Assembly: GCA_010093485.1 (NCBI GenBank) | Contig: MU001503.1 | Location: 951,132 to 1,015,131, forward strand | Direction: 5' to 3' | Source: Karstenula rhodostoma CBS 690.94 | Taxonomy: Eukaryota > Ascomycota > Dothideomycetes > Pleosporales > Didymosphaeriaceae | Length of the DNA stretch: 64,000 bases | Shown here: positions 10,019 to 20,551 of the stretch, one piece after another | Layout of the letters: the number at the start of each line of letters is the position of its first letter | Numbering within the stretch: position 1 is the stretch's first letter | Notes under the pieces: model-generated | The model's input: the letters and a program-made list of their open reading frames with translations, nothing else | Databases searched by the model: none | What the model was told of the DNA's origin: nothing | Translations under genes and position numbers: made by a program

Positions 10019-11345
10019 GTTAGCGGCGATACGGAAGCATCAATCAATACCCAAGCAACAAGTCTTTACAAATAGAACATTCTCTCATGCGCCTGTCCAC
10101 TGGAGCGTACCGGCTGTCAGATATTTTGAACAGCAAGGGCTGTATCTCGGATTCGAGATCTTCCGTAACAAAGATAGCTTCGTACTGAGTTTATTGTTGC
10201 TGACACCAACGCAGATCGTTTATCACTTCAGACGATACAAGCGTTGATCCCTTGCTGCATTGTTGAGCGTGAATGAAGACGTATTTCTAGATACGACTTG
10301 AGTCTGTGTATGACATAGTAAGCGAAGCTCAGTCAAGCAAAGGTGATAGGTTGGTAAACGGGGATGCGGTAACAGGATGTTCTACTGTTGAGAGAACCTC
10401 ATGAATTTGCGATCGAGGAGACGCGCGACACTACCATCCATCGTGTTTGTCAACATCGTAGAAACACTATCGTAGCGCGTACAAATGTTGTGTATTCTTT
10501 GCTCCTCCTGAGTCGAGCCGACCAATCAGATCCCAGCACACAGCATAAGCGCCAAACCTCGACCGAATCATCTTCTGCACCTGCACTCTTCGAAGCGCCC
10601 ATCGACACGCAACCCCGTTTCAGAAGCCTGGGCACCCGCATAAGGCCTGTTGCAGCGTCTCATTCGCCGCGCTGTCCCTCCACACTATCAGACATCCCAT
10701 GCCACGCGCCGAAGGGGACAAATAGGTAAGCCACGGTGCTTAACGGACGGTATCGGCCGTCTGTGAGGCCAATGACCTCTCGCTCGGCTGTTGAAGATGT
10801 GGAGAAGTGGAGAAGTGGAGATGGCACTGCAGATAGCGGTCGAGAGGGGAGTTGTAGAAAGTAAATTAGAGCACTATTTTCGACGACGAGGTGCATCGCT
10901 ACGCGCGCACCCTGCAGCGGCGTCGTGCCCTGCTATTGTAGGCACTCTGGGTCTAAGAATGACACTGGATCGACGCGCCCGAGTCGACGCTTGCTTATTT
11001 TTGGGTGTACGAGTAAACGTGCATGGGGGAGGAGGACAGGCGGGGCGCCAGACGCTTGAAACAGCGATGGCTGTGGATATGTTTTAAAGGCTGGGATGTC
11101 GCTCATCGTGAGACTCCTTTCTTTCCAGGCAAGCAAGCTACCTCGAGTTATATCAACGTTCGTCGTAGACGTCGTGTTTGTGTTTTTCTGTTGTTTGTTC
11201 AAAGTCGTTCCTTGGGTTTGGGTGTACCTGGTTGTGTACCCGCCTTTTTCAGTCTATCATTTACATCTCTATTACGATACTAGGCCTCCTTAGCCACGTT
11301 GCGAAGCAAGAATTCGAAATTCCAAAACGAAAATATAAAGTCAAG
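10019..11345. other. Intergenic, no gene recognised
   Basis: About 1.3 kb with only short overlapping frames on both strands and no convincing splice chain. The right end (about 11100-11345) is T-rich and probably the promoter and leader of the membrane-protein gene. Confidence 0.4.
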
Positions 11346-12081
11346 ATGAAGATCAACCCCGCGCCGCTTCACCTTGCTCAGACTGTCATCACTGGCCTCG
11401 TAGTTGCGTTCAGCATTGCGATTCTAGGTACCGCCGCGCATACTCTCGATGTCTTCAACAAGCAGCAGGTGAGTGGCCTAAAACGAACGTTGATGGAGAT
11501 GGTTGCTAACAGGATCCGCCCTAGACATCCAACCCGTGGTGGCTTCCGCTCTGGCCTCAACACTTCGATGTGCATGGCACGAATGCGTTGATTGCGTCCG
11601 CGACAGTGACTCTCGCTCTCTCTGGTGTCTTCCTTGTCATGTCGCTCATTCCTCAGGTAAACATCCTCTCCACAGATCCTACTTAGTGTCAGCCTAACAG
11701 CGACGATAGGTCAACCTCGCGAACAAGCACACTTTGCGCGCCCTGCTGGCCCTGGGGTCCGCTGGTCCGTCGTCCCTCCTGACCGTCGTCACCGTCATCT
11801 ACGTGCACATCCTGAACGCCAGGTCCGAGCTCGATACCATCCAGACGTGGACGTGCAAGTACAAGAACAGCGCACCCATGCAGCAAGACATGACGCTGGC
11901 CAGCAACATGGGCAACTCTTACTTCGGGTCGCTGTGCCACCAAAGCAAGTTTGCGCTCTACGGGACGTTGGTGGTGTTTATGTTGTTGTGCGTAAGCATG
12001 GGTCTGAGTGTCGTGGGGTGGATGGCGGACAAGTGGAGCGAGAGACAGGAAAGGAAGGAGTTGGAGATGCAGCAGTCATGA
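11346..12081 (+). CDS. Four-helix integral membrane protein of unknown function
   Basis: Exons 11346-11468, 11525-11656 and 11710-12081, all phase 0, with clean introns (GTGAGT..GCTAACAGG..CCTAG and GTAAAC..CCTAACAG..GATAG). The product is 208 aa. Four hydrophobic helices are visible: about 8-30 (LAQTVITGLVVAFSIAILG), 60-82 (ALIASATVTLALSGVFLVMS), 98-120 (LLALGSAGPSSLLTVVTVIY) and 165-190 (LVVFMLLCVSMGLSVVGWM). The loop between helices 3 and 4 carries two Cys (TWTCKY and GSLCHQ) that could form a disulfide. The short charged C-tail (KWSERQERKELEMQ) should be cytoplasmic. The layout resembles MARVEL-type fungal membrane proteins, but I do not see a decisive motif. The gene is real; function unknown. 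Confidence 0.8.
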
Positions 12082-13090
12082 GGGAGATGCTCTGTACCAG
12101 CCTCGAGCAGTCGTGGTGACAGCGACTGCATGTAGAGGCGCACCCGGGACCACGTTGGTCGTCATGGTGCACTACAGAGAGAACGGAGTCGTCCATGTGG
12201 TACGAAAGAAGATAATAATGAACATACGCTCACGTGAGTATGGACATGGGGCGCAAAGGAAGTCAGGGAATCGCGTTACCGAAACAAACCTAGGAGCAAT
12301 TGTTAGTGTTTATATATATTAATCCAACGGCCTTCGCAAGGATCCAGTCTTTTCGTACACCGTCGTGGGCACGTGGGCCTAGTGCTTGCCAACCGACACT
12401 GCAATCTGAGGCAAGGGCAAGCGAATTGCGATCTCGGTTACCCCGGATTCTGCGAGCGTAGGATTGAGTAGGTGTGTTCTGTGGTAGACAAAGCAGCCCT
12501 GTGGTGCTTTTGGGTTAGACGGCGCACGCGACCGAACTTTGAGCCGGACTGAATCCACCAACATTTGCATCTCTCAACGCCGACGTCGACGTTTATTTTA
12601 AGGCTGCCCACTGCGGGCCAGTGTGGATTCCAATCCCGAACCATCTGTGCGCTGGACGCTGATTCACGTTGATGACCCGGATCTGCTCGCCTAGCAAGCA
12701 CCAGCACGCCGTTCAGACGCGTTCGTGCCGGCCGCTCATCAACCCCGGAGCGCGACAGATGATCGCTGGCGGCGCGTCTCTTCCCCTCCCGACGTCGTCA
12801 TTAGCTGCCCGCGTTTACGATTCATACCTGCTCGCCCTCGCCCTCGCGCCGTTTGGCTTCTGCCCGCCCACCACCGCCGCATAGAGACTGACCGTCCCCA
12901 TATCGTTTGATTACGGCACCAGCACTCGCCCCCGGCAACTCTCTCTGCCCTCTACCCAGGCGATTCCCCTTTCAGCTCCCGAAGCGCGAGGCCAGGGTTG
13001 TCCTGCGCGCACCAACCAGCGCACAGTTCGCGGGCCCCAAGCCCCTCAAACACTCGACATCCTCTCATCTCCCGCTTCCCCCTCACGATA
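12082..13090. promoter_or_regulatory. Long promoter and leader of the RNR-inhibitor gene
   Basis: About 1.0 kb without a gene. An ACGCGT element, the MluI cell-cycle box bound by MBF in yeasts, occurs at 12717-12722. The last 200 bases before the start are C/T-rich like a transcribed leader. Regulation by MBF is inference from one site. Confidence 0.4.
12717..12722. promoter_or_regulatory. ACGCGT (MCB-type) hexamer
   Basis: A palindromic ACGCGT lies 369 bases upstream of the ribonucleotide reductase inhibitor start. In yeasts this hexamer marks G1/S genes controlled by MBF. A single copy can arise by chance in DNA of this composition. Confidence 0.3.
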
Positions 13091-14104
13091 ATGCCACCCG
13101 GCAACGCCCACCCCTCTCCCACCCACCACAGAAGCAAGCGGCCGTACCAGCCGCCCATTACCAGCTTCTTCACGCCTTACGACTTCGGGGACTCTTCTGC
13201 GAGCGACGACGAGCGGGCACCTGGACCAAACGCCCAGTGGCACATCAGCACTAGTGGACCAAAGCACCAACAACATCCACATCAACAATTCCAGCAGCAG
13301 CTCCCAGGGAGCGTACAAGCCGATCTCCTCAGCGTAGGCATGCGCGTACGGAAGAGCGTGCCAGAGGGCTACAAGACGCAGAAGACCATCTCGCTGCCCT
13401 CCATCCAGACCACCCTCGCCATGTCACCGAACGGCGCCTCGACCACCACCATGACCACCACCCAGGAATACAGCGTCAAGCTGCCTCGCGATCCCGTGCC
13501 TGCACACGTGCAGCACCAGCGCGAGCTACTGCCCTTCTGTGGCCTGCAAAAGATCGGCGGGTATGCAGAACAACCCGTCACCAACGTGCATCTTTACGGC
13601 GGAGCCGATGCCTCGGGCGAGCGTGCGCTGAACATCTTTCCCCTGCCCGCCGAAGCTTTTTCTCAACCCTTCCGTTCACAGTCTTCGACGAGCTCATTCA
13701 TCTCGAATTCCTCGCTACAGGTGCCCAATCCCGCCAACTTGAACAAGCGCTCTTGGCAAGACGAAGAAGAAGCGCCCACCCGCCTCAGCTCAAATTTCCT
13801 GTTCAAGATACCCGTTAAAGTGTCGGAGGACGAGGTGCCTATATCGCCTCACTCGGCAACGCCTCCAAATGGCTTCCTGCAAGCACCACTACGACCGTTC
13901 GCACAGCCTAAGACGAGGAGATCGGGCTTGAGAGCCACGGACGTCGATGGCATGATCGTCAAGGAGGCGGATATGGACATGGATCTCGAGAACGCAGATA
14001 TGACCGAAGGACGCGTGGTTGGTGGAAGCCCCAGCGATTTTGATGAGGCTGAATTTCTGCAGCCGTGGGGTGTTGGACGGGAAGTCCACATGAGTGGGAT
14101 ATGA
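13091..14104 (+). CDS. Ribonucleotide reductase inhibitor family protein (Spd1/Dif1-like) with PIP box
   Basis: One exon, 337 aa. The ATG at 13091 is the first true ATG of the frame; upstream codons include no ATG. Near the N-terminus is QPPITSFF (residues 20-27), an exact Qxx(I/L/M)xx(F/Y)(F/Y) PCNA-interacting box, preceded by basic RSKRPY. Residues about 72-95 (SVQADLLSVGMRVRKSVPEG) match the conserved core of the RNR-inhibitor family that includes fission yeast Spd1 and budding yeast Dif1. The rest is Ser/Pro/Gln-rich and probably disordered, ending with an acidic stretch (EADMDMDLENADM). Family members bind the small RNR subunit and control its location or activity; Spd1 is destroyed through PCNA and CRL4-Cdt2 during S phase. 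This protein is much longer than the yeast ones. Family call is fairly sure. Confidence 0.78.
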   Translation: MPPGNAHPSPTHHRSKRPYQPPITSFFTPYDFGDSSASDDERAPGPNAQWHISTSGPKHQQHPHQQFQQQLPGSVQADLLSVGMRVRKSVPEGYKTQKTISLPSIQTTLAMSPNGASTTTMTTTQEYSVKLPRDPVPAHVQHQRELLPFCGLQKIGGYAEQPVTNVHLYGGADASGERALNIFPLPAEAFSQPFRSQSSTSSFISNSSLQVPNPANLNKRSWQDEEEAPTRLSSNFLFKIPVKVSEDEVPISPHSATPPNGFLQAPLRPFAQPKTRRSGLRATDVDGMIVKEADMDMDLENADMTEGRVVGGSPSDFDEAEFLQPWGVGREVHMSGI

Positions 14105-14703
14105 GCTTGATGGTCCTCTTACGCTTCATGTTCTCACTTCCAGTGGCCATCTCGCCACGCTTTACGTTTCTCTTCTTCCATGTTTGAACACGAGCATTCC
14201 CTTCCCCTCCTGTTCCGCTTCACGTTGAGCGCGGCATACGCGCATCTGTTTTACGCACAAATTTCCTTGTTGTCTTCTCTACTTGACTCGGCATGGCGGA
14301 AGGCGTAGGCGTTCGATGGTGGGTTGGATGTCCGGACAGCGCGTCTCGACTTGGCATAATAGTGTATACCCTTGTTTCTCGTTTCTTGCGTTCTAGGGCA
14401 GGATTTTCGTTCACCGTGGGCTGTCCTGTCTCATGATGTATTTTGAAGGCATTGCTGTTGGGATAGAATGAAAATCATACCAGTTCAAGTGCAAATCCTA
14501 CGTGCAATTTGGAGTGCAACTCCGTCTCCTCTTAAGGTTTAGCGCCAGAAGGTAGATCGCTGTGCAACATTGCACCTGTACTTTAAAACACAAACGCACC
14601 ACCTCGACTTGTCTTCCTATATCCTAAAGTCCTCACTGTCTCCTGCTACAGCAAAACTTGATTACAAATTCTTCTTATGTGCCAACCTACCTGCATTGTC
14701 AAA
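14105..14703. other. Intergenic, 3' region plus promoter
   Basis: About 600 bases holding the 3' end of the RNR-inhibitor gene and the promoter of the F-box gene. Nothing else recognised. Confidence 0.4.
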
Positions 14704-15767
14704 ATGTCTCTCTGCCAGCTACCTCTCGAGTTACTCCATGAAATCTGCTCGTATGTTGTCTTTGACACGCCGGAATCTCCTACCCCGCCACCACTCATCC
14801 AGATTGTTAAGCCCAAAGGCTCTCGTCGCTTATCACATCGCTACTGTATACTTCATGCATCAACCAAGGAAATATACGAGCATTTTGCGCACGAGATGAT
14901 TGATCCTGTCCAGTCACGCGGCTCTATGTTCTTGGAGTTCGGCACCAACCATCCATACCTCTCCACTCCAGGTCCCAGAAAACACGAAGAGAAGACATTG
15001 GATATCTCGGATAAGTGCGGGTGCAAAGGTGACCGACCGCTCTCTGGACTCGCCGGGTTGTCCAGCATCTTCTCCGTGCTCGTCACTAGCCGGAAATTGG
15101 CAGACGGGGTACGCTCCTGGCTGTACTTCCAGTTTGTCTTCGACTTTCACCTGGATAAGACAGCAGCTTTTGGTCTGTTCATTGCGAATCTGTTGCTGGG
15201 AACCAAAAAGCTCGTTCGCTCAATACGACTAACGATGCCGATCTACAACTATTCACCAGCTGTTGCAGCAATTCATCCCGGTTGGCTACACACCCGGAAT
15301 GGTTTCGATTGGACAGCAACGATTCCGAACAACGTCAAAGATAGTTTCCCCAACCTCCGCGCTTTACATGTCAACATGTGGCATTGGTCTCGCCGATTTT
15401 ACGGTGGACGAGGCAGTGGGTGCTCAGGGCTTGCTGCTCCAATTGAACATGAAGCGTGGAGGATGAAGGCGCTGGAGCCTGTGCTTAGATTCGCGGTCCT
15501 ACCTCTCGAGGAGGTTACGGTTGTTGTTGACAATGTTTGGCCTCGAAATGAGATTTGGTCGGGGGACCCGAGAGTTCAAGAGAGAAGAGAGCTAGCGGAT
15601 TGGCTGAGGAAACAGCTGTTAGACGAGTAAGTCTGTTGATTCCGTCCTGTTGGGACGGCATTTTGACATATTTCAGCAAAGGTGAAGAACACCGAGAGAA
15701 AAAATCAACGTCGGTCAAATATAAGGTCATAGACATAGAAGTGGCTGATGCCCGCTCATCTCCATAG
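14704..15767 (+). CDS. F-box-like protein, 337 aa
   Basis: Exon 1 is 14704-15626. A consensus donor GTAAGT at 15627 and acceptor TTTCAG ending at 15676 (TTGAC branch region) lead to exon 2, 15677-15767, in frame: LLD then KGEEHREKKS..VADARSSP. Without splicing the frame stops two bases past the donor, so the spliced model is preferred. The start is MSLCQLPLELLHEICSYV, a typical F-box N-terminal helix; an in-frame ATG 27 bases upstream has a weaker context. After it come an HRYCILHASTKEIYEHF segment and a long region with Trp-rich pieces (FPNLRALHVNMWHW) common in fungal F-box-like proteins that lack LRRs. A role as an SCF ubiquitin-ligase receptor is inferred from the F-box alone. Substrate unknown. 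Confidence 0.65.
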
Positions 15768-16278
15768 ATCTAAATAATGATTGTTATATACAAAAGCTCG
15801 CCTCCTAGCTTCGGAAGGGTTTCTCTGGTCAACGACTTGGACTACACCATATGGCGGACAACTCAGTTGAATGTTCTCTATGGGCACCAGCGCCACGATG
15901 AATCTTTCATCTTAACTGAATTCAGTTATTCCCGTGGCTGGTGCTGGGCTGCAGCGCTCGGGGCCGCAAGTGAAGCACTGGTTCGGCGGGTTTGTGCAGA
16001 GGCAACCCTTAAGATTCGGTCCATCGCGCTTCTTTGACTGCTCTACCCGTCTCAAGTACGACCTGTACTTCACTCGACTGCTGGGCAGACAATTCGTCAC
16101 TACACTTCCTGCCTTTCCTGCTTCAGGTTCAATTCCGCCTGACCAGACCGCCCCAACATAAAAGTACAGACAACGTCGACTTGGGACCTCTGATCGAGCT
16201 TACGACCAGTTGGTCGAGTGAGTTCGCATCTGTATACGAGCCTAGCTGCGTCCTAAAACAAGAGCCGCGGCTCACGAC
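15768..16278. other. Intergenic, no gene recognised
   Basis: About 510 bases between two same-strand genes, holding a 3' end and a promoter. Confidence 0.4.
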
Positions 16279-17627
16279 ATGAGTTTGCCCGTAAGCATTG
16301 AATACCACTTATGGTTGGTAGTATCTAACGATCCCAGCTTCCCGAGACTCCCAAAACCACAACATTCCCAACCATCGGTACACCAACCAGTGCAAAAGTC
16401 CCTCTGGTTCACTCGCCTCTCAATGCCTCTAAGAGGGATATCTGGACTGCGCATCAGCTTGAGCAATTCGATGCTGCTCATGTCCTATTCCCGTCTGCCG
16501 GAGACGATTCAATCGGCGCCTCGTCCTACACCATCCGTGACTTCATAAATGAGGCTGTGGAATTCCTCTCGCCCAACTACTCAACTCGTCAAAAGTCCTC
16601 CATTTCCAAGAGTATGCGCAAACAATACGAGTTCCTGCTTGTAGATCTCGAAGCTCCAATCCCGAGCAGCTGGACGGAAGCCTTGGAGAACGACAACATC
16701 AAAGATGCTCTCAGCTACTTCTTGAAGAACTTCGCCAAAGTGGCGTATGCGAAAACTCTCACCACTCATCGCACAAGCATCAGGACCATCTTCAATGCGT
16801 GCCAGAATCTGATCCAACAGCACATCTCACCTTCCGAGACGTTGCCCATCCAGGTGTCCCCGTTCAGCATGACATCGACTCCAGCGAGCAAGGTCTCTGG
16901 GATCTTCGACTCGTCATCACCACTCCAGCACCGGACGCCTTTCACGCCCTTCTTCACGCCGTTGACTTTGAAGATGGATCCAGAGTTCGGATATCCATTG
17001 ACTCCCGAAGATGATGCAATCCAGTTCTTCGACCGCATCCTCGAATCTCGGACACAGTCTATCATCAATGCGGAGTTCAAGCTAGAGTACCTCGACAAGC
17101 AATGCGCGAAGAAGGATGCGCAGATTGCGGACCTAGAAGGTGCAGCATCGCCCGATGTATGCTTGGAGGGTGGTCCTGCACAGCCCTCAGAGCGTGACGT
17201 CTTCGATGGTCTGGAAGGCGACATGGTCCTAGATAAGCTGCAGCATCTTAGCCAGCGCCTTGCTGAGCTGAGGCACGAGATTGAGGGCACGGAACTGCTG
17301 GTTGAGCTCAAGGATATGCGTATCGCGCAGTTGCAAGTGCTGGCGAGTGCGGACGATGCGTTGGACACTGCGCGGGAGACGGATCTTGCCCTTGAGGAGC
17401 TACGTGTTGGGCAGATTCAAGAGCAAATTGAGCGCTTTGAGCAGGCTGAAATCGGTGGCCGTACATCAGAGTCTATGGGTCCATCTCTTGATACTGAGGG
17501 TACATCGTCACCCGTGTCGTCCACGGAGACTCCAATCATCGTGCATGAAGAGGACAATTCCGCCACCGCAGACAGTCAGGCACTCGCACTTGAGTCTGAG
17601 AGCGGAGACCAGACGTCACAGGTATGA
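16279..17627 (+). CDS. Unknown protein A of a tandem pair, coiled-coil C-terminus
   Basis: Micro-exon 16279-16290 (MSLP), intron to 16337 with a CTAAC branch just before the CCCAG acceptor, then 16338-17627; 433 aa. Residues about 48-165 (AAHVLF..SSYTIRDFINEAVEFL..IPSSWTEALENDNIKDAL..FAKVAYAK) resemble residues 121-235 of the next gene on the same strand, so the two look like diverged tandem duplicates. Residues about 210-340 are Glu/Leu-rich and predicted coiled coil (KLQHLSQRLAELRHEIE). The tail is acidic and Ser/Thr-rich. No signal peptide, membrane helix or named domain seen. A donor-like CAG/GTATGA at the stop leaves room for a small extra exon I could not confirm. The unspliced first codons are in another frame, so the micro-exon is required. 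Confidence 0.7.
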
Positions 17628-18505
17628 GTACAAAGGGGCTGCCAATGAGGGCTGGAGCAGATTGAGCGACATCAACGGGTACGAAAGTTATCTTTTAATG
17701 TTTGGGTTTTCGAGGTGCCTGTTGGAAATATCCCGGCTTTGTGGCATCGTGTTGTTTCCTGAGATCAGACAGCCTTGGTATGGGCATTGTGGACGATATT
17801 GTGAGTTCGCTTCCGGTTCTTGATAGTCTGTCTGCAAGGAATAACGGTTATTATTTATTATTTCCGTTTCACTGCGAGTTGCTTTTTCAGATTGTCTAGT
17901 GGCTCACGTATAAGAGCAACTTATTATGCGCACTTCGATGCTAGAAATGGTACATATACGTATGTATATATATGTGCCTAATTACCAAGCTCTGACCACA
18001 AGTTTGGGAAGTGATTGACTTAGAAAAAGCTTCGGATATACAAGTTGATGCACTTCATGTGTGCACACCCCTGAGTGTGCATTGGAAGGACCTCTTGACC
18101 AAAGGGTAAAATGAATTGGTATGGTCGTGGGGCTCAACAGCATTGGGCGCTGTGCGTGGCATGTGTTTCACTGCCAAGGCAACACTGCTCCGGTGAAAGT
18201 AAGGCGCCTGCGCGCGGTGCAGCCTTATGAATACGTACGCAGCTCCAAGACCACTCACTCCAGTTCTCCCGCAGACAACACCATCCACTCCTGGTTAATA
18301 CGCTGAACGGACGCACATCTTCCCTTCCGCCTTTGACGCCTTGCCCCAGCGCCCGAGTTCTCCACTGCAACGTTATACGCGCCTTTGCCATTTGGTATCT
18401 GGAAACATACACCCAGAACTCACCCGCAAACGTTAGCAACTGCCTGAAAGTTGACGGACCAGTGCAACGCTTCCCAAACTCGCTCTATTCCCTCTTTCTG
18501 CAGAC
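17628..18505. other. Intergenic between the tandem pair
   Basis: About 880 bases with AT-rich runs (tacatatacgtatgtatata near 17950). No gene recognised. Confidence 0.4.
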
Positions 18506-20137
18506 ATGTCCGCCTATCCTACTCCCAACCGCAACAAAGCCACCTTCGACGCCGATAGGGAGGACCAATCACGAAATCGTGCGTCTTTTGCCTCTCCATT
18601 CGCAACCGCAATCGCTCAGCCATTGATCTTGGCGCAGACGGCTGAGTTCACTGGGCTACCGACTCCCCAGTGGCCTCACAACGAAGCGCAGAGTCAAAAC
18701 CCCTTTGCTCGGACTTCGCAAGCTGGAGCTGGAGTGCTAAAACCTTCACTGCAAGCACCAATCAGTTTCGAATTTGGGACCACCGCCCCCCAATTCACTT
18801 CGGACCGTCCTGCCACTTCTGTGCGGCCAGGCGCTCATTCCAACGAGTTCACGGCACGAATTGAGGCGGCGCATGACTTCTTCAAGCCAACCCCATCTCA
18901 TGCGTTTGGTAGCGTTCCTCAGTACAAGGTCCGCAACTTCGTTGAGCACACAGTCGACTTCATGCTCCCCGAGCAGGAGGTACAGAGCAAGCGAGATCTG
19001 ATCGCCGATATCTGCCAGAGGTGCGAAGAGCTGAGGGACCATCCAGAAGATGTAACGCCTCGTACATGGGCTGAGATGCTGGACAACCCGAGTTGTGAAG
19101 ACGCTGTGAAGACTTTTATGGATGGCATCGCCGAACTTGCCGTTGCCAACATCCCAAGCATGTTCCAACGGATCAAGGAAAAGAATATGTTGCTAGATGG
19201 AGCCATAGCGTCAATGGAGCAACGTGCTCGCCCCAAGATGCGGCCCCAACGGATTAGCGACTTGCAAACGGTGGCCAACCAAGCTGTCCATGTCTATCCC
19301 AGCAAAGAAACTGCTAAGACGCATCGGACTCTCTTTACGGACCTTCTCGCCTCGTTGCCAGACACTGCACCATGCGCCCCACCCTGTGTGGTCGCAGTAG
19401 AAAAGTATTACTACTCAGTGCCGGGGAAGTTTGACACACCCATTGGATGCACATGGGTACAGCTTGTGCAGCATGAACAAGCTTGTGGGAGTAGGGCCCT
19501 TGCCGCAATTCTTGCCGATACGGTGCTCATGACGGACCCGATCGAGATTGTACAAGAGAAACTGTACAAGAGAGCCCGTAGTGCTGCTGCAGCACTGGCT
19601 GCGCCCAAGCCAGGTCGGTTAACGAAGAAGCCAGTTCGCCCGCGTCCAGTCACTCAAGCGCCTGTACCAGCTCTATCCTCCATTCCATTCAGTTTTGGGA
19701 CCCAGAAGTCGTCCAGCAACGCAGATCATGCGGGTGCACACAACGATGTCGAGATACCTGATGCACCTCTTACGGGCGCTTCTAGATCCTATATTGTAGA
19801 GATTCACTATGAGGTAGGGTGACTCAATGAAGTAGGGGGACAAAAAGGCGCGTTGTGCTTTGCCAATGCACGAACAAAGGGGGACCAAAAAAGCGGCTAA
19901 GGCGCGCCCAGCGTCTGTGCGCAGGCTAAAACTAGATCCTATGTACACCAGGCTCAAGACACAAAGCCGCCAGCTCCTGAGTACTCCAAGACAGCCGGAC
20001 CAGCACAAGCATTCTCTTTCGAGAGCAAGCCGTTCGCATTCTGCCGGATCCCAAAGACTTCCGTTGATCGCTTGAAAGACCAGATTGCAAGCTTCGGAAG
20101 TATATTCACTACCAGTACTCCACCAAAACACCACTAA
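18506..20137 (+). CDS. Unknown protein B of a tandem pair
   Basis: The first exon begins at MSAYPTPNRNKATF and is open to 19813. I propose an intron 19814-19951 (donor GTAGGG, branch CTAAAAC, acceptor ACCAG) and a second exon 19952-20137 that stays in frame for 61 codons (AQDTKPPAPEYSKTAGPAQAF..DRLKDQIASFGSIF). If the intron is retained, the protein ends at 19822 with 438 aa; spliced it has 497. The N-terminus (1-118) is Pro/Gln/Asn-rich and disordered. Residues 121-235 (AAHDFF..PQYKVRNFVEHTVDFM..TPRTWAEMLDNPSCEDAV) align with the upstream neighbour. A second conserved-looking block is at 270-350 (CAPPCVVAVEKYYYSVPGKF..CTWVQLVQHEQACGSRALA). No named domain recognised. Gene certain, 3' end uncertain. 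Confidence 0.65.
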
Positions 20138-20551
20138 GCGCCCCCCTCCTCGTACAGCATCCGCCCTGTCTCACCCATTGCAATCTTTTCCTCACCACCA
20201 GAAAAAGGCAAATACTACACCAAGCGTCCAGACACCCCTCAAACGAATGCTATCCCACATCCGGCGTGCGCCCAAGTTCTGGGCACCCGGCGGAGAAACC
20301 TCCCGCTCGGATTATGGTATGAAAGCGGAAATATCTAACGAGGCTGTGGGAGCAGAGTGGGGGCCAGCCTAGTGGTGAGTTGCTCAGTAAGCGTGGAAGG
20401 CGTGTGAGGGGGATGCTGCGTGCAGAGACGAGTACGGGGGCAACTTGTTCAATGCAGACTTTTGGGAAGTGTATAAAAAGTGTAGAGACTGCGGTTGCTG
20501 TGCAGGAGTAAAGGAGTTTGTAGCGCAGCTCGACAGGAATACACGCCCATT
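20138..20551. other. Intergenic, promoter of the GPI-protein gene
   Basis: About 410 bases. A frame with coding-like composition (PLKRMLSHIRRAPKFWAPG near 20230-20290) has no start or partner exon, so I leave it unannotated. Confidence 0.35.

Noticed and set aside
17628..17830. Extra last exon for the first tandem paralogue after CAG/GTATGA
   Set aside because: The donor is good, but the only in-frame acceptor gives a 39-base intron without a clear branch site and a tail with no coding character.
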